A DNA stretch of 64,000 nt from Oscillospiraceae bacterium (GCA_024404875.1 JAKSPK010000001.1:1-64000), one strand, 5' to 3'; shown: positions 25,241-34,782, numbered from the stretch's first letter. Numbers and translations are program-made. Notes: a model not told the origin generated them from the letters alone.

Positions 25241-26693
25241 ACACAAGCCGAACAACAGTATGCGCCGGACAATCTGGTTCTGGTTCATGGAATTCGTCCT
25301 CGTAACCTTTCTGCTGCTCTGGATTTGTCAGGTATTGTTTTTGCAGAATTTCTATGACCGCATGAAAACGAATGACATCATGCGCCTTGCGGACAAAATG
25401 GTCACGCTCTATCAGAAAGGCAGCTATGAGGATGAATTTCTGGATATTGCGATCGAAAATGATCTCTGCATTGAAGTACGCGATCGCTTCAAGCGCTCAG
25501 CATATCAGCAGCATATTATGGGCGGAAGCTGCTTCATTCACGGCTATAACAACCATACCCGGAAGATCATGGATCAGCTCATGGCAAGTGACAACAATGT
25601 CTATTACGGCTGGGACGAACATCCGGTCACAAAGCTCAAGGTTTTGATTTATGCGCGTGTCATCGGTGAAAAGGATAATCCGCAGGGCTATCTCATTCTC
25701 AACACACCTCTTGCACCGGTCTCTGCGACCGTCAGCATCATCCGGCGGCAGCTTATCATCATTACTGTGCTTCTCGGACTGATCGCAGTCATTATTTCCA
25801 TGATTGTTTCTGACCGTCTCTCAAAGCCGATCGTCCGCGTCACAAAAGATGCTGAGCAGCTCGCGCACGGCAATTATGATATCCAGTTCGACGGCTCCGG
25901 CTACGATGAAGCCGAACGGCTCGCAGAAACACTGACATACGCCAGCCGCGAAATCAACCGCGTTGATACGATGCAGCGCGACCTCATCGCAAATGCCTCG
26001 CATGATCTCCGGACTCCGCTGACCATGCTGAAGGCTTATGCGGAGATGATCCGGGACCTTTCCGGTGATAATCCGGTCAAGCGCAATGAGCATCTGCAGG
26101 TCATCATAGAGGAGACCGACCGCCTGACAGCACTCGTCAACGATATCCTCAATCTTTCCAAATACGAAAACGGAAAAATGCCGCTTGAACGCTCTGCATT
26201 TGACATGGAGGAGCGCCTGAAAGAAATCGTTGACCGCTATCGCGGACTGAGCGAAGTCTCCGGCTATAATTTTACGCTCAAAACAGACGGCCCTGCGCCG
26301 GTCTGCTGTGATGCCGGAAAAATCGAGCAGGTCATCTGCAATCTCATGAACAATGCCGTGAACTATACCGGCGAGGACAAGCAGATCATTGTTAGCCTCA
26401 GCCACGAGCAAGACGGCATACGCATCGCTGTCCATGATACCGGTCAAGGCATGGATCAGGAGACTCTTTCTCGCATTTTTGACAAATATTACCGCAGTGA
26501 AAACTATAAACGCGCTGTGCGCGGAACCGGTCTCGGTCTTTCGATCGTCAAGGCGATCCTGCGAATGCATGACTATGCGTTCGGTGTTGACAGTACCGTC
26601 GGCGTTGGCTCGACATTCTGGTTCATCATCCACGGAGAGATGAATCCCAATGATCAACAAACGGAGCATGAGCCCGGCAGCAGCAGGGTATGA
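25230..26693 (+). CDS. Sensor histidine kinase partner of the OmpR regulator
   Basis: This 487-residue kinase has a first membrane helix (about 12-36), an extracytoplasmic sensor loop of about 130 residues, a second helix (about 166-190), a HAMP domain, a HisKA domain with His258 in ANASHDLRTPL, and an ATPase domain with NLMNNAVNYTG, DTGQGMD and GTGLGLSIVKAI. The start is a TTG overlapping the regulator stop; the first ATG, ten codons later, lacks a site. The extracellular loop gives no clue to the ligand. It ends 264 bases before rpmH. Confidence 0.93.
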   Translation: MKRKHKPNNSMRRTIWFWFMEFVLVTFLLLWICQVLFLQNFYDRMKTNDIMRLADKMVTLYQKGSYEDEFLDIAIENDLCIEVRDRFKRSAYQQHIMGGSCFIHGYNNHTRKIMDQLMASDNNVYYGWDEHPVTKLKVLIYARVIGEKDNPQGYLILNTPLAPVSATVSIIRRQLIIITVLLGLIAVIISMIVSDRLSKPIVRVTKDAEQLAHGNYDIQFDGSGYDEAERLAETLTYASREINRVDTMQRDLIANASHDLRTPLTMLKAYAEMIRDLSGDNPVKRNEHLQVIIEETDRLTALVNDILNLSKYENGKMPLERSAFDMEERLKEIVDRYRGLSEVSGYNFTLKTDGPAPVCCDAGKIEQVICNLMNNAVNYTGEDKQIIVSLSHEQDGIRIAVHDTGQGMDQETLSRIFDKYYRSENYKRAVRGTGLGLSIVKAILRMHDYAFGVDSTVGVGSTFWFIIHGEMNPNDQQTEHEPGSSRV

Positions 26694-26798
26694 TTTGCCG
26701 CTCTTCTTTGCGTAAAATCAAGAGTTTCTGATTTGCATATAACAGTAGGATATTGCTTTGGAATTCTCGTCAGCCTGCACAAAGATATCGAAACACAC

Positions 26799-26827
26799 TT
26801 GACTTTTTCAAGCTTTTCCTGTATAAT
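26799..26827 (+). promoter_or_regulatory. Consensus promoter of rpmH
   Basis: TTGACT (26799-26804), 17 bases, TATAAT (26822-26827). It predicts a leader of about 125 bases before rpmH. The rest of the 26694-26957 gap holds no supported gene. Confidence 0.85.
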
Positions 26828-26957
26828 CTAACCTTGCAGGGGTATATGTATTTCTTGATACTATTATATATATTCGCTGCGAATACTTTGTAATCCGATG
26901 CGGCTGTTTTCGGGCGGCTGCTCATGATGATACAAAAGAAAAGGAGTGACGATTTCC

Positions 26958-27092
26958 ATGAAGAGAACATATCAGCCGAAGAAGCGGCATCGCAAGATGG
27001 AGCATGGCTTCCGGAAGCGTATGGCAACCACAAACGGTCGCAAGGTTCTGGCTCGCCGCCGTGCAAAGGGTCGTGCAAAGCTGACCTATTGA
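26958..27092 (+). CDS. rpmH: 50S ribosomal protein L34
   Basis: This 44-residue, very basic protein of the large ribosomal subunit reads [13 protein letters not shown] and ends [12 protein letters not shown], the universal L34 sequence. AAAGGAG lies 11 bases before the ATG. It is followed by a terminator and then rnpA, the normal pairing. The block is oriented toward dnaA rather than away from it. Confidence 0.98.
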   Translation: MKRTYQPKKRHRKMEHGFRKRMATTNGRKVLARRRAKGRAKLTY

Positions 27093-27109
27093 TCCGATCC
27101 GCAAGTAAG

Positions 27110-27138
27110 AGGGCCACAAGCATTTGTGGTCCTTTTTT
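27110..27138 (+). terminator. Intrinsic terminator after rpmH
   Basis: A 10-bp stem (27110-27119 with 27124-27133), GCAT loop and six T residues. It lets rpmH be made in excess over rnpA. The following 176 bases up to rnpA hold an AAAATCC...GGATTTT pairing and no clear gene. Confidence 0.88.
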
Positions 27139-27314
27139 ACTAGGTGTGCTAACACGATAATAATATGAGGATTTATGAGCTGGTTTTGTTCCGCTCTCGG
27201 TGAAAATCCGCAGGCCGGCTGTTGCCCGGGAAGGATTTTGAACAACGAACGGCGTAAAATCAGCCAAAAAGACGCGTGTTAGGCTGAGTGTCAACGCGCC
27301 CTAGGAGATTACCT

Positions 27315-27725
27315 ATGGTCTTTACGCAAACACTGAACCGGAATACGGATTTTCAGCGGCTCTATCATATCGGCGCATTTTGCTCGCTCGGCAGTGCGCT
27401 GCTCTATGTTATGCCGAATGGCTTGCCATATAACCGGCTCGGAATCACCGCCGGTAAAAAGATCGGCAATGCCGTCAAGCGCAACCGGGCAAAGCGCATC
27501 ATACGCGCAGCCTACACAGCAGCGGAAATGCAGATGCCGGTCGGAATCGACCTCGTGGTCGTTGCACGCAGCACTCTGCCGGAGCAGTCCTCTGTCATTC
27601 TGACAGAAAAATTCTGTACCCGCGCCGCAGCACACTGCAATGCAGTCAGCAGCGGAGAGATCCCCTGCAGTCAGAATCCGCGTTATAAGAAAAAGCACAG
27701 CGGAAAGCCCGCACAAGGCCAATGA
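27315..27725 (+). CDS. rnpA: Ribonuclease P protein component
   Basis: This 136-residue protein assists the RNase P RNA in trimming tRNA 5' ends. It contains FQRLYHIG, the RNA-binding motif [13 protein letters not shown] and DLVVVARS. The ATG at 27315 follows AGGAG and starts at conserved sequence; an ATG at 27288 has no site. The C-terminal 25 residues are basic and extra compared with short relatives. Its stop overlaps the yidD start (ATGA). Confidence 0.95.
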   Translation: MVFTQTLNRNTDFQRLYHIGAFCSLGSALLYVMPNGLPYNRLGITAGKKIGNAVKRNRAKRIIRAAYTAAEMQMPVGIDLVVVARSTLPEQSSVILTEKFCTRAAAHCNAVSSGEIPCSQNPRYKKKHSGKPAQGQ

Positions 27726-28078
27726 AGATGCTGCGACATATTTATTCGGCACCCATCCGATTCTACAGAAAGCATATCTCACCGCTTTTTCCTGCTGTCT
27801 GCCGCTACCGGCCAAGCTGTTCGGCCTATGCGCTCGGCGCAATCGAACGCTTCGGCATCATCCGCGGCACATGGCTCGGCTTTCTTCGGATCTGCCGGTG
27901 TAATCCGTTTTCAAGCGGCGGGTGGGATCCCGTTCCGATCCGGTTTGATCTCTTCGGACGACATAAGATCCCGCAGCCTGATCCGCTGTCCCCTGCGCAG
28001 CGCCATGCACTTGAGTATCAATGGCTGCTCGCATACCGAACAAAATGGCGGGGCATAAAATTTCGCCCGAAGCACTGA
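27722..28078 (+). CDS. yidD: Membrane protein insertion efficiency factor YidD
   Basis: This 118-residue protein shows the YidD pattern [26 protein letters not shown], and [14 protein letters not shown]. It is thought to help YidC/Sec insertion of membrane proteins from the inner face. It overlaps rnpA by four bases and is followed 25 bases on by yidC. The C-terminal 35 residues go beyond the usual length. Confidence 0.95.
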   Translation: MKMLRHIYSAPIRFYRKHISPLFPAVCRYRPSCSAYALGAIERFGIIRGTWLGFLRICRCNPFSSGGWDPVPIRFDLFGRHKIPQPDPLSPAQRHALEYQWLLAYRTKWRGIKFRPKH

Positions 28079-28103
28079 ATAAACCGAACGGAGGCAAAAA
28101 AAC

Positions 28104-29237
28104 TTGAGTCTCATCGCAACTGTAATGGGCTGGGTTATGTATCTGTTTTATCAGATCATTCCGAGCTATGGCATCTGTCTCATTCTGTTTTCTTTGGTCG
28201 TCAAGCTGCTGACCATGCCAATGACCTATAAAATGCAGGTCAATCAGGCAAGACAGTCTTTGCTTGCGCCGAAGCTTGAAAAGCTGCGCAAATCCTATGC
28301 CAATAACCAGCAGCGTCTTCAGGAGGAGCAGAACAAGCTCTTCCAGGCGGAGGGTATCAATCAGACAGCCGGCTGTCTCGGATCAATCCTGACGATGGTT
28401 CTTGTCCTCGGCGTATATCAGGTCGTTCTACGCCCGCTGACCTATGTTCTGCGCATCAGTGCCGATCAGATTAATGAGGCAAAAGGACTGCTGGAACAGT
28501 TCCTCACATCGCAGGACATTGTCGTCAAGAATCTCAGCGCCCGGCCGGAGCTTTTCATCCTGAAATATATGAACTCCAATCCGGAGATTTTCAGCTCTAT
28601 CGAAGGTTTTAACGAAAAGGTCGTAAATTTCAATAATAACTTTCTCGGCTTCGACCTTGCCGGTATCCCTTCGCTGCATCCGGAAAACGGCTGGAGTGTA
28701 ACAGCCTTCCTGCTTGTGCTGCTGCCGGTTATTTCAGCAATCGTCCAGCTTATTTCAACATTTGTCACACAGAATCACACCAAGAAAGCAAATCCCGCTG
28801 CACCCCAAATGGGCTCCATGAACCTTATGCTCTATATGTCTCCGCTGATCACCATCTGGATCGGTATGTCCGTTCCGGCCGGTCTCAGCTTCTACTGGCT
28901 CGCAAACGGTGCTATTTCTCTGATCACACAGGTTATGCTCTACCGCTATCTTTCCGGTGAGCGCCTGGTGAGAATCAACGAGCGCGAAAAGCAGAAGCAG
29001 CTCGCAAAGGGACCGACCTGGATGCAGCGTATGATGGAACAGTCTGCACAGATGCAGGCGGAGCAAAACGGAATGCGCCCCGATTCCAACCGTACACGCT
29101 ATGTGGACGGCGATGACGGAATGTCCCGTAAGGAACGCGCAGAATATGAAAAAAAGCTGATTGAAGCAGCCAGAAAACGCGCTGCTTTGAAATACGGGGA
29201 TTCAGAGACTGAGACCACTGAATCAGATGATCTGTAA
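28104..29237 (+). CDS. yidC: Membrane protein insertase YidC/SpoIIIJ
   Basis: This 377-residue insertase folds proteins into the membrane with or without Sec. It has five predicted helices and the YidC core: SLVVKLLTMPM, a charged hairpin with ARQSLLAPKLEKLRKSY, and a late GLSFYWLANGAISLITQ helix. It lacks the large periplasmic domain, as usual for Gram-positives. The start is a TTG after GGAGG. The cytoplasmic tail is basic then acidic (about residues 290-377). Confidence 0.95.
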   Translation: MSLIATVMGWVMYLFYQIIPSYGICLILFSLVVKLLTMPMTYKMQVNQARQSLLAPKLEKLRKSYANNQQRLQEEQNKLFQAEGINQTAGCLGSILTMVLVLGVYQVVLRPLTYVLRISADQINEAKGLLEQFLTSQDIVVKNLSARPELFILKYMNSNPEIFSSIEGFNEKVVNFNNNFLGFDLAGIPSLHPENGWSVTAFLLVLLPVISAIVQLISTFVTQNHTKKANPAAPQMGSMNLMLYMSPLITIWIGMSVPAGLSFYWLANGAISLITQVMLYRYLSGERLVRINEREKQKQLAKGPTWMQRMMEQSAQMQAEQNGMRPDSNRTRYVDGDDGMSRKERAEYEKKLIEAARKRAALKYGDSETETTESDDL

Positions 29238-29272
29238 ATCTCCGCAAATTTGCAAAAAAGGAGATCAGCCCG

Positions 29273-30265
29273 ATGACTGGAATTTTTACCGCTTCGTCGA
29301 TTGATGAAGCAAAGCAGAAGGCCGCTGACGCTTTCGGTGTGCCGGTTTCTGCGATCACATTTCAGATTCTGGAAGAGCCAAAGCGCTCGCTTCTCGGCGG
29401 ATTATTCGGGAAAAAGGAAGAGTGCCGCATTGAGGCCTCCTACACGCCCGTTGTACCGACAGAAGAGGAAACTACAGAAGAAATAATTGAAACTGTCGAA
29501 AAAGTTGCTGAAACCAAGGTCGCTGAACCTGTTGAAGAAACCTCGGAGAATGCAGAAAATGCTGATGAGGCTGAGTCAAGCCGGAATGATATCCCTGAAG
29601 ATATTCAGCTTGAAAAACTTGCTGTCGGTGCTGCTTATCTGGAATCCATTCTCAAACAGCTTGCCCCGGATGTCAAGGTAACTGGCAAGCTCGAAAACGG
29701 TATTTTCTATCAGATCGAAGGAAATGGAGCCGGTTCTCTGATCGGCAGACGCGGCGACACACTTGATGCAATGCAGTATCTTACCTCGATGGTTGCAAAC
29801 CGCGGTGATCGTGACTATGTGCGTGTGACAATCGACACCTGCGGCTACCGTGAGAAACGCAAAAACTCACTCCGTGAGCTTGCACAGCGCATCAGCAAAA
29901 GCGTGCTGCGTACCGGTAAAAGCGTAGCTCTGGAGCCGATGAATCCCTATGAACGGCGAGTGATCCATTCTGCTGTAACTGAAATTGACGGCGTTTCATC
30001 TCATTCAGTCGGAGAGGAGCCGAACCGCAAAATCATCATTACAAACGATTCCGCACCGGAATATAAGCGTGATGACAAGAATGCCCGCAGCTTCCGTGAG
30101 AGAGGCAAAGGAGGCAGACGTGACCGCGGCGACCGTCGCGATCGCAGACCAAGCGGTGAAGGCCCGCGTAAGCTTGATCTTTCTACCAGCTTTGAAAAGG
30201 ATTATAAGCGCCCGAAGCCGGAGGATTCCCTGAATGCCGGTGTTTACGGCAAAATTGATATTTGA
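29273..30265 (+). CDS. khpB: RNA-binding protein KhpB/Jag
   Basis: This 330-residue protein has a Jag-N domain (1-55), an acidic linker, a KH domain (with LIGRRGDTLDAMQYL) and an R3H domain (about 190-260, with REKRKNSLRELAQRI). A basic RG/D-rich tail follows. With KhpA it regulates RNA and cell division in Gram-positives. AAAGGAG precedes the ATG. The linker and tail are longer than in Bacillus. Confidence 0.93.
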   Translation: MTGIFTASSIDEAKQKAADAFGVPVSAITFQILEEPKRSLLGGLFGKKEECRIEASYTPVVPTEEETTEEIIETVEKVAETKVAEPVEETSENAENADEAESSRNDIPEDIQLEKLAVGAAYLESILKQLAPDVKVTGKLENGIFYQIEGNGAGSLIGRRGDTLDAMQYLTSMVANRGDRDYVRVTIDTCGYREKRKNSLRELAQRISKSVLRTGKSVALEPMNPYERRVIHSAVTEIDGVSSHSVGEEPNRKIIITNDSAPEYKRDDKNARSFRERGKGGRRDRGDRRDRRPSGEGPRKLDLSTSFEKDYKRPKPEDSLNAGVYGKIDI

Positions 30266-30272
30266 TGCTGAA

Positions 30273-30309
30273 AGGGCGGTTCATTTCTGAGCCGCCCTCT
30301 GTTGTTAAG
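30273..30309 (+). terminator. Weak terminator or attenuator between jag and mnmE
   Basis: A 10-bp stem (30273-30282 with 30289-30298, two wobble-type pairs) is followed by CTGTTGTT. The tail is only half T, so termination is probably partial. It may set mnmE expression apart from the yidC-jag genes. Confidence 0.5.
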
Positions 30310-30316
30310 GAGAATT

Positions 30317-31657
30317 ATGCACACCATAGCTGCAATTTCTACGCCGGAAGCACCCGGCGGCATCGCTATGATCCGGATATCAGGCGATCAGGCGATTTCC
30401 GTTGCCGAACATATATTCGTATCATATAATCATTTAACATTATCTGAGATGAAAGGGTATACATGCGCTTATGGAAAAATTGTTGATAAAGAAGAGCGCA
30501 TTGACGATGTTGTCCTGACTGTTTTTCGCGCTCCGCATAGTTATACTGGTGAGGATACCGTTGAAATCACTTGCCACGGCGGGTTGTATATCAGTAGACA
30601 GATTCTACGATTACTATATCAATTTGGTGCTGTTCCTGCTGAACCAGGTGAATTCACAAAACGCGCATTTTTAAACGAAAAAATGTCCCTCACACAAGCT
30701 GAGGCAGTTATGGATCTGATTGCTGCTGACGGCGAAGCTGCTCTACGCCAGGCAAATCTTGCAATGGATGGAATGCTCGGCAAACAAATGAACACTTATG
30801 CAGAGCGTTTGATTGATTTTATGTCCGCGCTCTCTTACTGGATGGATGATGCAGAGGAATGCCCGCCTGAATTAGATCGAAATACGCTTTCAACCAAGCT
30901 CAACGAAATCAAAATGCAGCTGAATCGCCTTGCTTTGGAATATCAGAACGGAAGACGAATCCGTGAGGGAATCAAGACTGTTCTCCTTGGACGGCCAAAT
31001 GCAGGCAAGTCATCTGTGATGAACTGGCTCTGCGGAACTGAAAGAAGCATTGTTACGGATATAGCAGGAACAACGCGTGATATAGTAACTGAACAAGTGA
31101 AAATCGGCGAATTCACATTGCTTTTGTCGGATACTGCCGGATTACGGGACACTGATCATCAAATTGAGAGTATCGGCATACAGCAGGCATATCGAGAGCT
31201 GGAAGCCTCGGAATTTGCCCTTTATGTTATTGATGCTAATATTGGTCTATCTGACGAAGATCTTGAATTTCTTTCAAAATGCCCGCAGCACACCTTGATA
31301 CTATGGAATAAAACTGACCTTACCGAAACACTTCCGCCACAATTACCGTATCCTGTTGTATTGATATCTGCAATTAAACATCCACCTCTTTCTGTACTAC
31401 TTGAGCCTATGAGAAACATCTTTGGCGAAGCTGTTACAAACAGGCCGCAGATCATGAATGAAAGACAGCGTTGTTTGATCGAAAGCGCGATTCTTTCGGT
31501 TCAGGAAGCATTGGAACTCGTAGATGTCGGTGAGGAACTGGATATTCTTTATACTTCACTTGAATCCGCAGTAAAATCTTTGCGTGAGATTGAAGGAATT
31601 GATGTGAATGAGAATGTGATCCAGGGTGTGTTTTCAAAATTCTGCGTAGGTAAATAA
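30317..31657 (+). CDS. mnmE: tRNA uridine-5-carboxymethylaminomethyl GTPase MnmE
   Basis: This 446-residue GTPase works with MnmG to place a cmnm5 group on U34 of tRNAs that read NNA/NNG codons. The N-terminal formyl-THF-binding domain has TIAAISTPEAPGGIAMIRISG. The G domain has GRPNAGKSS (from Gly225), DIAGTTRD, DTAGLRD and NKTD. The C-terminal Cys-Val-Gly-Lys (443-446) is the catalytic end. AAGGAG precedes the ATG at 30317. Codon choice shifts along this gene toward AT-rich NNA codons. The first parS site follows three bases after its stop codon. Confidence 0.97.
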   Translation: MHTIAAISTPEAPGGIAMIRISGDQAISVAEHIFVSYNHLTLSEMKGYTCAYGKIVDKEERIDDVVLTVFRAPHSYTGEDTVEITCHGGLYISRQILRLLYQFGAVPAEPGEFTKRAFLNEKMSLTQAEAVMDLIAADGEAALRQANLAMDGMLGKQMNTYAERLIDFMSALSYWMDDAEECPPELDRNTLSTKLNEIKMQLNRLALEYQNGRRIREGIKTVLLGRPNAGKSSVMNWLCGTERSIVTDIAGTTRDIVTEQVKIGEFTLLLSDTAGLRDTDHQIESIGIQQAYRELEASEFALYVIDANIGLSDEDLEFLSKCPQHTLILWNKTDLTETLPPQLPYPVVLISAIKHPPLSVLLEPMRNIFGEAVTNRPQIMNERQRCLIESAILSVQEALELVDVGEELDILYTSLESAVKSLREIEGIDVNENVIQGVFSKFCVGK

Positions 31658-31659
31658 AA

Positions 31660-31675
31660 TGTTCCACGTGGAACA
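31660..31675. promoter_or_regulatory. parS site 1
   Basis: TGTTCCACGTGGAACA is a perfect 16-base palindrome and differs from the Bacillus parS consensus TGTTTCACGTGAAACA family only at tolerated positions. ParB would load here and spread to organise the origin. It lies between mnmE and mnmG. Confidence 0.9.
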
Positions 31676-31781
31676 TTTCACACTGATGAACGATTCACAT
31701 CTAAAATGAAAAATATATCAGTATTCTATATTACCAAAGCACAAACTCAAATTCTGGAATAAACAGAAGTATAATCACCAT

Positions 31782-31797
31782 TGTTCCACGTGGAACA
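31782..31797. promoter_or_regulatory. parS site 2
   Basis: A second identical copy of TGTTCCACGTGGAACA, 122 bases from the first, lies 20 bases before mnmG. The two copies flank an AT-rich spacer. Confidence 0.9.
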
Positions 31798-31816
31798 ATC
31801 AATATAGGAGAGTATT

Positions 31817-33691
31817 ATGCAAGAAATCATCGAATTTGATGCGGCAGTTATCGGTGCCGGGCACGCTGGAATAGAGGCAGCGCTGGCAATGGCAAAACGA
31901 GGCTGTAAAACAGCGCTCTTCACAATATCATTGGATCAAATCGGAAATATGCCCTGTAATCCTTCGATTGGAGGAAGTGCAAAAGGACATCTGGTGCGAG
32001 AAATTGACGCGATGGGCGGAATCATGGGAAAAGCTGGAGACGCTTGCTGTATACAAATGAGAATGCTCAATCTAAGCAAAGGAGTATCCGTTCACAGTCC
32101 CCGCGCGCAAGCCGACCGCCGAGAATATCATAGATATATGAAAAAAATGCTGGAAGCGACAGAAAATCTCTATATCATCCAGACTGAGATTGCAGACATA
32201 AGGATAGATGAAAATCAATGTGTCACAGGGGTGGTTAATCGGTTTGGCGCAATATATCCGTGCAAAGCAGTTGTCATATGTGCCGGAACATTCCTCAATG
32301 GAATGGTCTACATAGGAAAAACAGGTTTATCTAGCGGTCCTGACGCCTGTTTACCAGCATTATCACTATCAGAAAAGCTCTTATCATATAACATCAAGCT
32401 GCGACGATTCAAAACAGGAACACCCTGTCGAGTTCACAGCAGAAGCATTGATTATTCCCAGCTTATTCCGCAATACGGAGACAAAGAGCCGATTCCATTT
32501 TCGTTTGAAAGCGGAGCAAAAGTCGCAAGAAACGACTGTATTTGCTACCTGGCAAATACAAATGAGCAAACACATCAAATCATACGCGAAAACATAGGAG
32601 AGTCTCCGCTATATTCTGGTGTTATACATGGAATAGGGCCAAGATATTGTCCTTCAATCGAAGATAAGGTCATTCGTTTCGCAGAAAGACAAAAACATCA
32701 GGTATTTGTCGAACCAACAGGACTGCATACGGAAGAAATGTATTTGCAAGGATTCAGTACTTCACTTCCGGAATATGTTCAACATCAAATGTATCGAAGC
32801 GTGAAAGGGTTTGAGCATATCGAAATCATGCGACCGGCATATGCAATAGAATATGATTGTATAAACCCACTATGCTTAACGCATACGCTCGCTTTCAAAG
32901 ATTTTCACGGACTATATGCTGCCGGACAGTTTAATGGCACTTCTGGATATGAAGAAGCCGCATCACAGGGTATCATAGCCGGAATCAATGCCTCAGCATA
33001 TGTCAAAAAAGAAAAAGAGCTTGAACTCAGCCGCAAAAGCTCTTATATCGGCACGCTGATTGATGATTTAGTAACAAAAGGCACAGAGGACCCGTACAGA
33101 ATGATGACTGCTCGCAGCGAATACAGATTATCCCTACGACATTCTAACGCCGACACACGATTAACACCGATAGGAAGAGAATACGGACTAATATCGGATA
33201 GCAGATGGAAAGAGTACACCCAGAAACAAGATCGAATACAAGCGGCTGTGGAAATAATATGCCATCAAAATATTTCACCTAAGGAAGTCAATGAATATTT
33301 GACAGAATGCGGAACATCTCCAATATCACAAGCTGTAAAGATGGATTCATTACTTCGCAGACCACAGGTTCAGTTTACTGATCTAACCAGAAATATTAGT
33401 ATGAAATTTGATCTTCACGGCGAAGAAATCGCAGAAGTCAGCCATATTATCAAATATGAACACTACATTAAGAGACAGCAGGAGCAAAATGAACACATAG
33501 AACGCTATGAGCGCATTAAACTCCCAATCGAAACAAAATATAGCTTAATCCGAGGATTATCATCAGAAGCGGCTGAAAAGCTCGGCCGCGTTCGACCGGA
33601 AAACCTCTCACAAGCTTCGAGAATTTCAGGGGTATCCCCTGCAGATGTAGCAATCCTGATGACTTGGCTGAAAGCCGGAGGCAAGATATGA
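31817..33691 (+). CDS. mnmG: tRNA uridine-5-carboxymethylaminomethyl enzyme MnmG (GidA)
   Basis: This 624-residue FAD enzyme is the partner of MnmE. The Rossmann motif AVIGAGHAGIEAA is at the N terminus. NMPCNPSIGGSAKGHLVREIDAM, split by family convention, matches the conserved GidA block, and QFNGTSGYEEAASQG is the second signature. The C-terminal helical domain (from about 560) binds MnmE/tRNA. AGGAG lies before the ATG. Its stop overlaps rsmG (ATGA). The gene uses many GGA, CAA, AGA, CGA and ATA codons, unlike genes to either side. Confidence 0.97.
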   Translation: MQEIIEFDAAVIGAGHAGIEAALAMAKRGCKTALFTISLDQIGNMPCNPSIGGSAKGHLVREIDAMGGIMGKAGDACCIQMRMLNLSKGVSVHSPRAQADRREYHRYMKKMLEATENLYIIQTEIADIRIDENQCVTGVVNRFGAIYPCKAVVICAGTFLNGMVYIGKTGLSSGPDACLPALSLSEKLLSYNIKLRRFKTGTPCRVHSRSIDYSQLIPQYGDKEPIPFSFESGAKVARNDCICYLANTNEQTHQIIRENIGESPLYSGVIHGIGPRYCPSIEDKVIRFAERQKHQVFVEPTGLHTEEMYLQGFSTSLPEYVQHQMYRSVKGFEHIEIMRPAYAIEYDCINPLCLTHTLAFKDFHGLYAAGQFNGTSGYEEAASQGIIAGINASAYVKKEKELELSRKSSYIGTLIDDLVTKGTEDPYRMMTARSEYRLSLRHSNADTRLTPIGREYGLISDSRWKEYTQKQDRIQAAVEIICHQNISPKEVNEYLTECGTSPISQAVKMDSLLRRPQVQFTDLTRNISMKFDLHGEEIAEVSHIIKYEHYIKRQQEQNEHIERYERIKLPIETKYSLIRGLSSEAAEKLGRVRPENLSQASRISGVSPADVAILMTWLKAGGKI

Positions 33692-34389
33692 TCTCTTTTC
33701 AAGAAGCAAACAAAATATTCAGCGAGATATCAATATCACTGACAATGGAACAATATGATATATTCTCAAAATACGCGGAAATGCTGCTCAATGAGTCAGA
33801 AGTACAAAATGTGACAGCCGTCAAAACAGAAATAGAGATTTGGAAGCGACATTTTCTTGATGCAGCATTTCTCATTAACGAACTACCAAAGACGAGTAAA
33901 ATTATCGATATCGGAACTGGCGGAGGTGTTCCTGGCATACCCCTCGCTATTCTGAGACCGAATATAGACATGGCCCTCTTAGACAGTGAATTGCGTAAAA
34001 TAGAGTTCTGCAGAAAGGTGATCCACAATTTAGGCCTGAAGATCAGAACTGCAGCTGGCAGAGCTGAGGAAATCTCTCGCATGCCGGAATTTGAAGGCAA
34101 ATTTGACCTTGTCGTTTCCCGTGCAATGGCAGCCGGATCAATGCTGACAGAGGTATCCGTAAGATACTTGAAAGTGAACGGAAGACTCATTGCGATGAAG
34201 GGAAAGCAATATGATCCGACCATAGAGCGCTTTGCTGAAGCTGCAGATGCACTTGGCTGCATCGTTGAAAACGAAAAAAAATACACGCTTGACAATGAGG
34301 AAAAGCATCTAATCATACTGCGAAAGCAGCATGAAACGCCGGATCAATATCCCAGAAGATTCGCAAAGATCAAACGCTCACCGCTGTAA
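33688..34389 (+). CDS. rsmG: 16S rRNA (guanine527-N7)-methyltransferase RsmG (GidB)
   Basis: This 233-residue SAM enzyme methylates G527 in the 530 loop of 16S rRNA; loss gives low-level streptomycin resistance in other bacteria. DIGTGGGVPGIPLAIL is the SAM motif and DSELRKIEFCRKV and VVSRAMA follow as in the family. It overlaps mnmG by four bases. A parS site starts on the base after its stop. Codon use is NNA-rich like mnmG. Confidence 0.95.
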   Translation: MISFQEANKIFSEISISLTMEQYDIFSKYAEMLLNESEVQNVTAVKTEIEIWKRHFLDAAFLINELPKTSKIIDIGTGGGVPGIPLAILRPNIDMALLDSELRKIEFCRKVIHNLGLKIRTAAGRAEEISRMPEFEGKFDLVVSRAMAAGSMLTEVSVRYLKVNGRLIAMKGKQYDPTIERFAEAADALGCIVENEKKYTLDNEEKHLIILRKQHETPDQYPRRFAKIKRSPL

Positions 34390-34405
34390 TGTTCCACGTG
34401 AAACA
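34390..34405. promoter_or_regulatory. parS site 3
   Basis: TGTTCCACGTGAAACA fits the Bacillus parS consensus. It is 7.4 kb left of the dnaA-dnaN spacer. The rest of the 393-base gap to 34782 holds one promoter and no supported gene. Confidence 0.92.
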
Positions 34406-34712
34406 TAGGAAAATCAGTCGCAATATTAAGAATTTGGGATATAACACAGAACACCATGCGGCCAAATTCTATCACAAATAGTATATTCAGCAGATCAGCA
34501 AGTATATGAAAATACCAGGAAACATCAAATTAGGCAGCATCATTTTCGACAAACTCCCCCATTCTGAAACGCGCCTCCCGCCAAGAAAAACGCAACGGGA
34601 GAGGGGGCGAATATATAAAAAGGGGAGAACCACACACTGCAGACAATAAGAAAATATTGTGCAGGGAACTAGTAACAAATCGATATCAAATTAATACAGA
34701 TCGGATAATGTA

Positions 34713-34741
34713 TTGACAAGTACATTTTCCTGCGATATAAT
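34713..34741 (+). promoter_or_regulatory. Consensus promoter of the LCP-WYL genes
   Basis: TTGACA (34713-34718), 17 bases, TATAAT (34736-34741), a full consensus match about 40 bases before the LCP gene. Confidence 0.9.
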
Positions 34742-34782
34742 AAAAGAGAAGAAACAGCAGCCAGAAAGAAAGGAAGATATCA

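Noticed and set aside
26846..26893. 15-codon hydrophobic leader peptide before rpmH
   Set aside because: The GGGG stretch is only three bases from the ATG, and no regulatory hairpin or stalling motif follows.
27175..27282. Small open frame of about 35 codons between rpmH and rnpA
   Set aside because: No recognisable protein and no conservation known; the region more likely forms RNA structure.
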